Shown piece by piece: positions 1 through 8,039 of a stretch of DNA of 24,865 bases. The first letter of the stretch is position 1. Every line of letters begins with the position of its first letter. The stretch comes from Fragilaria crotonensis. Its lineage: Eukaryota; Bacillariophyta; Fragilariophyceae; Fragilariales; Fragilariaceae. The DNA is taken from assembly GCA_022925895.1 (NCBI GenBank), contig JAKSYS010000794.1:1-24865 (forward strand), in the 5' to 3' direction. A program made the position numbers and the translations under genes. The notes below the pieces were generated by a model. The model was not told where the DNA came from, made no database searches, and saw only the letters and a program-made list of their open reading frames with translations.

Positions 1-184
1 AAACGGACCAATTGTCTGTTCGTCTTCCGTCGTGTGCTAGGCATATGGTTTCGTGGACGACCGTTCCTGTTCATCAGTGCTTGCACCTTTCTCAACTTTG
101 GCTCGGAGGACAATTCCATGATTCACTTGCATTGGAAATTGGATACAGTTCGTAGTCAGTATCGTACCAGTCGGGGTCTGGGAC
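1..184. other. Left flank of the retrotransposon, no gene recognised
   Basis: No convincing coding sequence, repeat or RNA gene is visible. The open frames here run into the retrotransposon repeat and have no recognisable similarity. This is host or older sequence next to the Ngaro-like insertion. Its last bases (GGGAC at 180-184) directly precede the element's outer ACGG. Confidence 0.5.
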
Positions 185-394
185 ACGGCGGGATGCGTAG
201 CCTTTCCCGCCTCAGTGGCGGTCGACTACCTAACGGGGTTTGTAGGAGTAGGATGAGGTACCGCCACAGTGTCCAGTACAATAATAGTGCAATAGTATGG
301 AATGGTGTTGGTGGCATCTTTACTAAGAATTACCACGCCATCCATCCTGTAGGACGGTAGCACTAGTAGTATAGTGCCTATCGTACTCGTTCGG
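185..394 (-). repeat. Split direct repeat B, outer copy
   Basis: This 210-bp block is repeated at 675-883. The only difference is a run of three C here (around 206) against two in the inner copy. It forms the outer 3' end of the element and starts, on the plus strand, with ACGGCGGG. Confidence 0.9.
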
Positions 395-408
395 AGGGGG
401 CGGGCGGG

Positions 409-678
409 TAAATTAAGCTGTAGTAACTTGTGCAGCTACTAGTCCTTCACTCTTCGCACTCCGTGGGCAACCTGTCTCGTAGCAGGTTCCTCGATCGCCG
501 TGCGAGAGGTTTCTTGTTGCCGCAACTTGGTTACAACTAACAATGAGGATTCGTCGCCAGGTCTCGTTTCAAGTGCCGAATTTTGGTGTCTACTTCCCGT
601 GACGCGCCGAATCTGATTCTGACGCATCGTGGTGTGCGTGTGGCATCCCCGACCGTCCGTCTTCCCTGCCACTGACGG
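409..678 (-). repeat. Split direct repeat A, inner copy
   Basis: This 270-bp block is repeated at 6347-6617. The differences are one C/T substitution (near 556) and one C in a short C run (near 648). It shares the four bases ACGG (675-678) with the adjoining inner B copy. That A-B junction is what a circular intermediate would carry at its closed ends. Confidence 0.9.
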
Positions 679-883
679 CGGGATGCGTAGCCTTTCCGCC
701 TCAGTGGCGGTCGACTACCTAACGGGGTTTGTAGGAGTAGGATGAGGTACCGCCACAGTGTCCAGTACAATAATAGTGCAATAGTATGGAATGGTGTTGG
801 TGGCATCTTTACTAAGAATTACCACGCCATCCATCCTGTAGGACGGTAGCACTAGTAGTATAGTGCCTATCGTACTCGTTCGG
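675..883 (-). repeat. Split direct repeat B, inner copy
   Basis: This 209-bp block matches the outer B copy at 185-394 except for one deleted C. It lies directly downstream of the pol frame (stop at 944) and overlaps the inner A copy by ACGG. Confidence 0.9.
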
Positions 884-943
884 CCCAAAGGGGGCCAAAG
901 GCTGGAGTTGGGAGGGTGCCGAAGGCAGGGTGGGAGTCGGCGG

Positions 944-1515
944 TTATGGTGGTGTGAGGCGGAAGGCGCCTCCACGGAGCATGGCCGCAGAAAGACCATT
1001 CATAACCGGCTGGGCTTGCACATGCAAGTAGCGGTACATCTCGTCGGACCGCCACCGACCCACCATGCGGATGCGGTCGGAGTCGACGCCAGCACAAAGG
1101 AGGGCCATGGCACCGCCGGCGCGGGTGGAACGCACCGTGACGTCGGCGACCGCGTATGCAGGGTCCGGATGGACCAGTAGAGCAGTGCGAATGCGAGTAG
1201 TGATGTCCGACGGTAAGATGTGCCGGAATGGGCTGTCCGGGTGAACGCGCACAGCATTGAGGGGCGTATCCGGAGTGGCTCCGCTGCGGCGCAAGGTGGC
1301 GACGCGAGCGGCCAAGCAATGTACGGGGCAAAGGAAGGGGTGACCAGAGCGGCCGTGGCCAATAGTTTCGTTGCGAACGCCATTCTTCTGGGTCGTGAAA
1401 GTCAACGTGGCAAAGGTGGCCGCGGAGAGGTCGTCGTCGGGGCAAGTGACAGTATCAAGTGCCCGCGAGCCAACCCACAACGTGACGTCGCGAAGCCGAA
1501 AGAGGGGCCTGCGCC
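944..1515 (-). pseudogene. Tyrosine recombinase C-terminal catalytic part
   Basis: This segment continues the recombinase in a different frame from the RT, beginning around PLFRLRDVTLWVGSRALDT near 1510. Visible catalytic elements are QKNG with the beta-hairpin lysine (near 1387), STRAGGAMALL with the second arginine (near 1123), GRWRSDEM with the GRW tryptophan, and YRYLHVQ with the nucleophilic tyrosine (codon near 1030). Tyrosine recombinases of DIRS elements insert the circular DNA copy without target duplication. The frame join falls in about 1505-1545 and needs one extra base or two missing bases. A 35-nt GT...AG stretch lies there, but removing it gives the wrong frame. The stop at 944 lies 60 bp before the inner B repeat. 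Confidence 0.82.
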
Positions 1516-3746
1516 GGAAACAGGGGAGTGCCCAGATACTCACCCGGTCGAAGCAGGAAGTAGAACCCGACGACCAAGCATTCTGCCACGGCGATCGCAA
1601 GGGCGGAGGGCGTTTGGTGAGCGAGCGCCCATACTTGCGCCACCACGGAGACCGGGAGGGGTTTGACGCGACTCGGAGGGACATCTTCGCGTCCCCACGC
1701 ACGATACAGGGCCGTGAGGCGAATGTCCACATCGCCATGGTGGTTCAGGCGAGGGTCAGAGGCCCCCAGCCGGGCGTACGCCTGACCCACCGCTCGTACG
1801 GCGTCCTCCACCGTCCGAGCGGACAGGTTGACGGCCGGGAGCAATGGAGCCGGTACGGTACCGTTGGGCAAAGAGTTGGAGCAATGGGACGGGATCGGTG
1901 TTGCCGAGATGTCGGGGGTCCACGTGTAGGGAGGCGCAGAAGGTTTCCCATAGGCGCCAACTGGTGTCGGCCGAGGCCGCGCGTTGCCGAGAAACCCGTC
2001 CGGCGGACGTTTCCTGAAGAGCGCACCAGTCAAGGAGGCATTGGTGTCGGGTCGCAGCCGGCGCAGCACCCAAGAACGCACCTGTGGATAATGCGCTTGA
2101 AAGTGAGTCACGAGTTGTGCATCAGATAACTCCCAGAGACGGCTGGCATCGTCGGCCATGGCATTCACCGGGCCAGGAATATAATGGTGACGGGCCAAAT
2201 AGCGATGATGCCGTTGGTGTACGGCATTGTACTGGAGAAGATATGCGCGGGCAGCGAGCGACGTTGCTGACCCTTTCGTGGACCACGCGACCGCTGCGCG
2301 GTTATCGCTCGCAATCCATATCGTGTGTTCGCGCACGTCGTGGCAATGCACAAGGACATCTTTGTGGGCAATTATGCCTGTCAACTCCAAATCGGATATA
2401 GACAAAGAGCCCTCGCGGTTGTCCGAAGTGACCAGTGCTTCCGCAACATGTGGCGCGAAGCGTTGGCGCCACACGATTGGCGGTTGGTCGCCCTCACTGG
2501 ATAACCACACACCCCCCATGCCAGTTTGACAGGCATCGCAGGCACCGACATAGGACGGTGCGGTGGGAACAAGTTCCTGCAGCCGCGTGGGACGCTCGGC
2601 CAAGGAATCAACGAGTGCAGTGAAGTCGGCGGCGGCATCATACACTTGCCGATTCAAACGCACCCGCCGTTTGTCTCCGCGACTAAGGGCCTCCTGGAGC
2701 ACGGAGAAGAGCCCTCGTGTGCCCGGGAGGGCCGGAGACATGGACCGTAGCTCTCCTAGTAGCTGGTGCCACTTGGCAACGGCTAGGCGTTTGCGTGGTG
2801 GCTGGAGCCAGCCGAGGACAGTGCGTAGACGTTCGAGGCGATGCGGTGGCAGATTCAAGGTCATGGTTTGGGAGTCGATGTCCCACCCCAGGATGCGCTT
2901 TTGTGTCATCCAATAGGCGTCGCCTTTCAAGAATTTCTTGACCGATGCAGGCTCTTTGCGATGGGGCGGGTCGCCCTCGTCCAACGGACGAAAAACGCGA
3001 TCAATGGAGTGTAAGGCGGCCCTCAACACTCGTCGTTGCTGGTGCTTCGTCTGTGCCAGCAACAGAAAGTCGTCGACGTATACGTCGACCGCGGCGACGG
3101 GCTTGCTTGGCCGCGATGTTCCCCGGTGGCACGAGACGTGTTCGCAGGGGACGGTCACGTGAAAACCGGCTGGAGGTGTGGCGGCCACTGCCTCCAGCCG
3201 GTGTGAATCCCACAGGCACCGATCCCCTGTTCGAAGCATCTGATTGGCCACGTCACATGCTGTTTCGGTAAGTATCGTGAAGTATGGCGGCGATTCCACC
3301 CAGCCCATCGGGAGGGCCAGCGGAAAGGCTATAATTGGTTCGTGTCCAGGGATACAAGGTAACACGACGCCTAATTTTGGGATGTCCTCTATTCTCACCC
3401 AGACTCGATAGAACCCGTCTGCAATGTCAATCTTTGCCATGTATACAGGTCCATGCCTTGGATCTGCGTGGACCAGGGTGCTGCAAACCCTCTGAAGTGC
3501 TCGCCCAAATTGCATGGCTTCCCGTGGCGCTAACTGGAGCGTCTCCTCGTTAAGCTTGGAAAAAGTATAGTCCACAATAAGCCGTGGGCGTCGATCTCGT
3601 TGCGGACGACGCCCAGAGGCGACACCCGTAAGTGCCGCAGCTGGCGCACGGCCCGGTAGGGCATTACGATCCAATATCCTTGGGCACAAAGTCCAGCATC
3701 TCCTCACAGACGAATTGTCGCTCGCCGGCGGACGAGCGGTGGGCAC
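1455..3746 (-). pseudogene. pol: Reverse transcriptase - RNase H - start of tyrosine recombinase
   Basis: Residues below count from 3746; the first ~46 residues are out of the ancestral frame. RT begins at RRPRLIVDYTFSKLN (52-66). Motif A is KIDIADGFYRV with catalytic D107, motif B is LPMGWVESPPYF (144-155), and motif C is YVDD (223-226). RNase H follows with D404 (GACDACQTGMGG), E454 (SDLEL), D481 (SDNRA) and D532 (ADDASR), matching the usual D-E-D-D set. After a variable linker, a recombinase N-domain-like helical region starts near 645. The first catalytic arginine is R733 in LLRPGEYLG. Just after this the frame is lost: the last ~20 residues and the stop at 1455 are out of frame, and the recombinase continues in the next segment. 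RT-RH-YR in one polypeptide without a methyltransferase fits Ngaro-like pols. Confidence 0.88.
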
Positions 3747-4128
3747 CGCGCGTCACCGCTCCGTCGCGGCGTTCAATCGGCCACGCTGGTGTGTGTACGG
3801 GCACCGTTGCGCCCCGCTTCTTCAGATGAGTCAATAGACGGGCTGCGCGGTGGGATAGTTGGCCCACCGTTGGGGTGATGTCGGACTTCCCGCGTGCCAA
3901 CGCGACGGTACGGACCCACCCATGTGTTGCGAAAAGCTTTTCGGTTACCACTGCTAACTTACCAAGTGCGGCTTCGGCTTCCGAGATCTGGTCTGCTCTT
4001 CGCTTACGGGTGGCGCCGTCGCCTACCCCCACCTCCGTCCCCAAGTCATTCAGTCGCGCCGTCGTCGCTGCCCACGGTGGTGCTGCAAGTAGCCAGGGCA
4101 CACTCGTCGTGTCACCCTGGCCGTCCCG
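3615..4128 (-). pseudogene. pol: Pol N-terminal region upstream of the RT core, frameshifted
   Basis: This frame continues from gag across the TGA. It contains a block that precedes the RT fingers in DIRS-type pols, around HLKKRGATVPVHTPAWP and ERQFVCEEMLDF. It stops at 3664. The expected continuation, YWIVMPYRAV then LRVSPLGVV, lies in a second frame from about 3680 to 3610. The RT frame then takes over at RPQRDRRPRL. Both switches are consistent with loss of one base from short runs (a G run near 3676-3682 and a C run near 3603-3607). The first ATG in the frame lies inside the conserved block, so independent initiation is unlikely. Confidence 0.7.
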
Positions 4129-4131
4129 TCA
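4092..4131 (-). promoter_or_regulatory. Candidate stop-codon readthrough element between gag and pol
   Basis: On the minus strand the gag stop TGA (4131-4129) is followed by CGG. After a 7-nt spacer (4128-4122) comes a hairpin: GCCAGGG (4121-4115) pairs perfectly with CCCTGGC (4098-4092). A second stem, ACAC (4112-4109) with GTGT (4103-4100), closes a five-base loop across a small bulge. A UGA-CGG stop with a 3' stem-loop starting about 8 nt downstream is the pattern known for readthrough signals in several plant RNA viruses. Pol is in the same frame as gag and has no ATG before its conserved block, so a fusion product is the simplest way to express it. Readthrough itself is inferred, not shown. 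Confidence 0.6.
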
Positions 4132-6215
4132 GGTGGCGGGTGCTTGGAGGCGCTCACGAACATAAGCAAGGAGGCGACTTCGCTCTCCCGCCGAGGCGAA
4201 TGGCGTGTGAGTCGCTCGCCTGCCGCAGTTAGGGAAACATCCGCCTTTCGTCCACCATGCCACGCAGAACTCTTGACCAGCATCATTTGATGGGGGGCGG
4301 TGCTCACGTAAGATATTGCGTGTGCCCCCTGCGCGTAGCGGGATGTTGGCGAATTCAGCGTCACCCGCTGGATTCTCGACGCGGGTGACGCTGGTTCTCG
4401 TCACTGTCGGTGTCTCGCCTGAGGGTGTGCTAAGCGACGACACCCCTGTGCGTGTCGATGCGTACGTTATGGTGGTGGAACCACTCCCTCCGCCGGCACT
4501 ACTGCCAGTCATAGACCGCTGTGGCGGTACGGGGTCGAGATACGCTTCCGGGATGTCGACCCAATTTGTTGAGTTATGGAAAGTGCCACGCTTTAGCTCC
4601 TGCAGCATTACGGTGAAGTTCGGCACTTCCACACCGATGACTCCATCGGCAATGTTATGAGCTACCATCTGCATGTACTCGTGCGTGCAAACTTGCACGG
4701 CACGTACGATGCGCGCATGATAGGTAGGTGCGACTGATGGGTGCCTGCTTGCAAGGGCGTGGTATCGCTCCGTGACGAACGGGGCCGCATTCTGGAACCC
4801 CGCGACCATCGACCACATTGCCTCAACGAACGGGTGAGTAGCCCCCACTCCTTGAAAGAGACACTGGCACAGTACTGCATACCTCGTCAAGGTAATCCCC
4901 ACTTCCAGAATATCTCGCGGGAACTTAATGCGTTCCTTTTCGCGTAGGGTGCGGTAGTCAGATAAACTGGCGTTCTGCTCGCCTTGCGCCAATTGGTTTC
5001 CAACGCTCGCATCTGCTAAGGCCAGATAATGGTGGGCGCTGCCAGAGTAGGCAACCAAGAACGGTTGGCATCCCGAGGAAAGGTCGTCTACTCCATGTCC
5101 CACAAACTGGAAACCGACAACCATTTGCTTCAGGAGGGTGGTGATGATTGGTGCATACAACTCTGACGACAGACCTCGAGACATACACACCTTTTGTAAT
5201 TCCTGGGTGAGCACAGTGTGCTGCTCGCTCTTGTGGCAATTTGCAAGGCGGGTCCACACTGGCGCTACGCTCTCAGGGGTTGCCACATTGCAATAGCGGA
5301 GAAGCGTCGTATACGTCTCGTTGTAGGCGTCGGCGATGGTCTTGACTTCGCGTTCGGCACGCCCGCCGTCGCCACCTCGCCCTAGTGTGTCACCCCCCCT
5401 GGCCATCCCCAGGGTACGTAGAAGTACAGCGGCGGCATCTCCTCCACCCGGTCCTTGGGGCGCTGCTAATGCTGGGAGATCCGCCTGTACCTTCATGTTG
5501 ACGTAGCGGTACGCTTCTCGTGGTAGGTGGAGTGGTGGAAACGTGTGGAGTACACTGGGTACAGCGTTAAGTGGACCCCACCTCCACGTGCCGTGCACGC
5601 TGCACGCAACCACGCGATTACGTCCTGACAGGCCTCCGTTTCGTGTTGTGCTTGTATTGCACTCACGATGTCCTGATATGCTTGTTTGGGCCGCACCCTA
5701 TTCCGATGAATCAGAAGGGCGGCGTAGCGACCCGGGAGGAGCTGAATGTGCCTTGTGCGGATGACTTCTGTTTCCGGATCTTGTTCGGTGTAGGGTCCCA
5801 GAACTTGCTGTGCCTCCTCCCACGTGGGTAGGAGCGTAGTCATCGCAGCCACAGTGGGAACCCGTACAGCTGTCCCTACTAGATGGAAGGCGGAACCTTG
5901 GACTTCGACAGTTGGGTACTGGTGAGGTAAGATGTCCCCAACGAAGCCCAGTACATGATCATGAAGTCCCGTGGGCTCGTCACCGGGCGCATCCACATAC
6001 CGGAGCATGCGGTGCACGATGACCACCTCTAGCCCATCATCCCGCCCCGTAATAAGTGCGAGGAATGCCATGGGTTGACGGTCACTGAGTGCAATGGTTT
6101 GATCTTTAAGGGCCGCCGGTGTTGGCACCGCCCCTCCAGGGTCAGTGAAGCGATACCCCGCCAGGTAAGCTGCGGTACGTGCTTCCGGCGGGTTGTTGGT
6201 TGCATCACTATACAA
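4129..6215 (-). pseudogene. gag: Gag-like protein of the Ngaro-like element, one frameshift
   Basis: There are two overlapping frames. The 5' frame (6215 to about 5585) runs through VIAWLRAACTARG. The 3' frame (about 5585 to 4129) picks up at TWRWGPLNAVPSVLHTF and continues to the stop. The switch lies around 5575-5595 and can be explained by a single indel. The 3' part has a helical core, then a Ser/Thr/Gly-rich linker, then a C-terminal zinc knuckle with spacing C-x8-C-x3-C-x5-H (C450 to H469 of the 494-residue frame). That knuckle and the position before pol identify it as the nucleic-acid-binding structural protein of a DIRS-type element. The frame ends in TGA at 4131-4129 and pol follows in the same frame. 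The true start is unresolved: the long 5' frame begins with TTG and stays open upstream toward the A repeat. Confidence 0.75.
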
Positions 6216-6346
6216 CTCACGATACGTACGAGGGCTACACCTTCCCGCGCGGCAGGTAGGTCCCCGGCCCTAGAGGGGTCCGGCGATGGCGTGCGGATCT
6301 ACCAGTTGGGCCATGGTGCGGTGTCGCCTCTGTGCTCAACTGAGTC

Positions 6347-6617
6347 TAAATTAAGCTGTAGTAACTTGTGCAGCTACTAGTCCTTCACTCTTCGCACTCC
6401 GTGGGCAACCTGTCTCGTAGCAGGTTCCTCGATCGCCGTGCGAGAGGTTTCTTGTTGCCGCAACTTGGTTACAACTAACAATGAGGATTCGTCGCTAGGT
6501 CTCGTTTCAAGTGCCGAATTTTGGTGTCTACTTCCCGTGACGCGCCGAATCTGATTCTGACGCATCGTGGTGTGCGTGTGGCATCCCCCGACCGTCCGTC
6601 TTCCCTGCCACTGACGG
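6347..6617 (-). repeat. Split direct repeat A, outer copy
   Basis: This 271-bp block matches 409-678. It is the 5' end of the retrotransposon on the minus strand and would hold its promoter and leader. Its outer edge is CTGACGG, with apparent host sequence (TTATCG) following from 6618. Confidence 0.9.
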
Positions 6618-6794
6618 TTATCGAATCTCGAGAGAGGTGCTGTTCACACACCTCCTTCCGACACCAACTATCGGTAAACTGCCACCAGCGACCAGCGACC
6701 AGCGACCAGGTCCGAACTGCAAAAAGCACCATCACGCACAGACCAGGTACAAAGTCGCATCGAGTGCAACGGAGGGAACAACCTCAAAGGCATC
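6618..6794. other. Intergenic leader with a heptamer tandem repeat
   Basis: This 177-bp gap separates the retrotransposon's outer A repeat from the next ATG. At 6684-6710 the unit ACCAGCG is repeated three times followed by a partial copy. The gap presumably holds the core promoter and 5' UTR of the 6795 gene. No TATA box stands out. Confidence 0.5.
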
Positions 6795-8039
6795 ATGCTC
6801 ATGTTTTCCAGTCCCAGCATCATTGCCTCTCTGCTACTTATTGTATGGTCTACAGCTAGTCCGTATACAGTGCTGTACAGTGAAGCAAAACCACAAATTC
6901 GACAATCGCAGTCAACCTTTCGTCGATTGGATCAAGCTTCTTCCGCATCTGTGCAACACAAAGGCATTCAAAACACTGGACTTGCCGTCATTTTTCAAGA
7001 TGATGGTCGATCGCGGGCCACCGAGAGCCACAGAAATGATACAAATACCTCCTCCACGATTCCAGCCCCAGCAACCGACAAAGCCTCGAGAGCAACAAAT
7101 GATGGAGTAGCAACGCAGCCTCCAACCAAACCACCTCGAAAGAAGTCACGGGCTCCAACGTCTAGTCCGATTTCGCCCCCTGTAGATGACGATACTGTTG
7201 GCGATGATGCCGCACCCGACACTGCCACGAAAGCAAAAAGTGATGAGGTCATCACGCAGCCTCCAACCAAGCCACCTCGAAAGAAGTCGCGGGCACCAAC
7301 GCCTAGTCCGACTTCGCCCCCTATAGATGACGATACTCTTGGCGATGATGCCGCACCCGACGCTGCCACAAAACAAACAACTGATGAAGTCATCACGCAG
7401 CCTCCAAGTCGAAAGAAGTCGCGGGCTCCAACTCCCAGTCCCTCTGCGCCCCCTATAGATGACGATACTCTTGGCGATGATGCTGCAACAATCGAGACAG
7501 ATGCACCTGCTGCAGTAGATATAAAGCCACCAGTTCCTCTTCTTGTTCCTACCCCCTTTCCTGTGCAACCTGTTCCTCCTACAACGGCACCGACATCACA
7601 TAAGCCTACGATCTCTCCAGTATCTATCCCATCCAATACTCCAACGTACCCAAGGATTACAACAGTGCAACCCTCGCCGGTTTATGTTCCAATCGACGAC
7701 GATCCTATTGTTACTCAAGATAAAGAGGTTGAAGAAGATAAGGAGGAAGTTGAGCTTGAGCATGTTCAAACCGAAGCCAAGACTGCTGGTAGCATTGGAT
7801 TTTTGCTGGCCCTCTGTGGAATGATATTTACGGCTTATCAAATGTCTGAAAATCCGGACGGCATCTATGCTAGTGTGTGTCGTTTGGCAATTACCATCAT
7901 TGGATGCGCATTTAAATTGATCTTGATGCCGTGCCGCAATTTCTTGGGGTATCGATATCATGCGGGACACATTCCTGTCAGTACCATGGAATACAGAGAA
8001 CCATATCGAGGGGGCAATAGTGCCATGGAACTGACGTAG
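6795..8039 (+). CDS. Secreted/membrane protein with Pro-Thr-Ser-Lys repeats
   Basis: This is a 414-residue protein of unknown function. Residues 1-22 form a signal peptide with a hydrophobic core (IIASLLLIVWSTAS). A second ATG at codon 3 could also start it. Residues 107-231 hold about 2.7 copies of a 47-residue unit built from TQPP, PRKKSRAPTPSP and an acidic DDDTLGDDAA stretch. A Pro/Thr-rich linker (245-305) and an acidic stretch (311-328) follow. Two hydrophobic segments (about 333-349 and 361-378) flank SENPDGIYASVCR, and a short tail ends the protein. I have the impression that the C-terminal block recurs in other diatom proteins, but cannot check this. The predicted layout is an extracellular repeat stalk with a membrane anchor. 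The alternating Lys/Arg-Ser-Pro and acidic blocks recall diatom cell-wall proteins in style only. The frame is intact, unlike the adjacent transposons. Confidence 0.8.
   Translation: MLMFSSPSIIASLLLIVWSTASPYTVLYSEAKPQIRQSQSTFRRLDQASSASVQHKGIQNTGLAVIFQDDGRSRATESHRNDTNTSSTIPAPATDKASRATNDGVATQPPTKPPRKKSRAPTSSPISPPVDDDTVGDDAAPDTATKAKSDEVITQPPTKPPRKKSRAPTPSPTSPPIDDDTLGDDAAPDAATKQTTDEVITQPPSRKKSRAPTPSPSAPPIDDDTLGDDAATIETDAPAAVDIKPPVPLLVPTPFPVQPVPPTTAPTSHKPTISPVSIPSNTPTYPRITTVQPSPVYVPIDDDPIVTQDKEVEEDKEEVELEHVQTEAKTAGSIGFLLALCGMIFTAYQMSENPDGIYASVCRLAITIIGCAFKLILMPCRNFLGYRYHAGHIPVSTMEYREPYRGGNSAMELT
7113..7487 (+). repeat. In-frame 141-bp tandem repeat in the secreted protein gene
   Basis: Copy 1 is 7113-7253, copy 2 is 7254-7394, and copy 3 is partial from 7395 to about 7487. 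Copies 1 and 2 are exactly 47 codons. Copy 3 lacks a four-codon TKPP piece near its start and diverges after GDDAA. The changes keep the reading frame, indicating expansion under coding constraint. Confidence 0.85.

Larger units (their letters stand above)
185..6617 (-). mobile_element. Ngaro-like DIRS-order (tyrosine recombinase) retrotransposon
   Basis: The element reads right to left. In that direction the order is repeat A (6617-6347), gag, pol, repeat B (883-675), repeat A (678-409), a 14-nt spacer, and repeat B (394-185). This A-genes-B-A-B arrangement of split direct repeats is diagnostic of Ngaro/PAT-type DIRS elements, which replicate through a circular intermediate and integrate with a tyrosine recombinase. 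No methyltransferase domain is seen, which favours Ngaro over DIRS1-type. The two A copies differ by one substitution and one indel in about 270 bp, and the two B copies by one indel in about 210 bp, so the insertion looks recent. Coding frames carry four frameshifts plus the gag stop. By eye the element is GC-richer than the right-hand part of the window. It ends 177 bp before the ATG of the next gene. Confidence 0.9.

Noticed and set aside
1530-1565. Possible 35-nt GT...AG intron explaining the recombinase frame break
   Set aside because: A GTGAGT...GCGCAG stretch is present, but removing it puts the downstream part in the wrong frame, and 35 nt is too short for a usual spliceosomal intron.
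1371-2129. 252-residue plus-strand open frame
   Set aside because: It lies opposite the RNase H/recombinase coding region, is Arg/Gly/Pro-rich from GC bias, and has no recognisable motif. It is a shadow frame.
4092-4131. Programmed frameshift between gag and pol
   Set aside because: Gag and the start of pol are in the same frame across the TGA, so no frame change is needed. Readthrough fits better.
6395-6735. Short frames within the A repeats (also near 439-672)
   Set aside because: The frame is repeated simply because the non-coding repeat is duplicated. It has no protein features.
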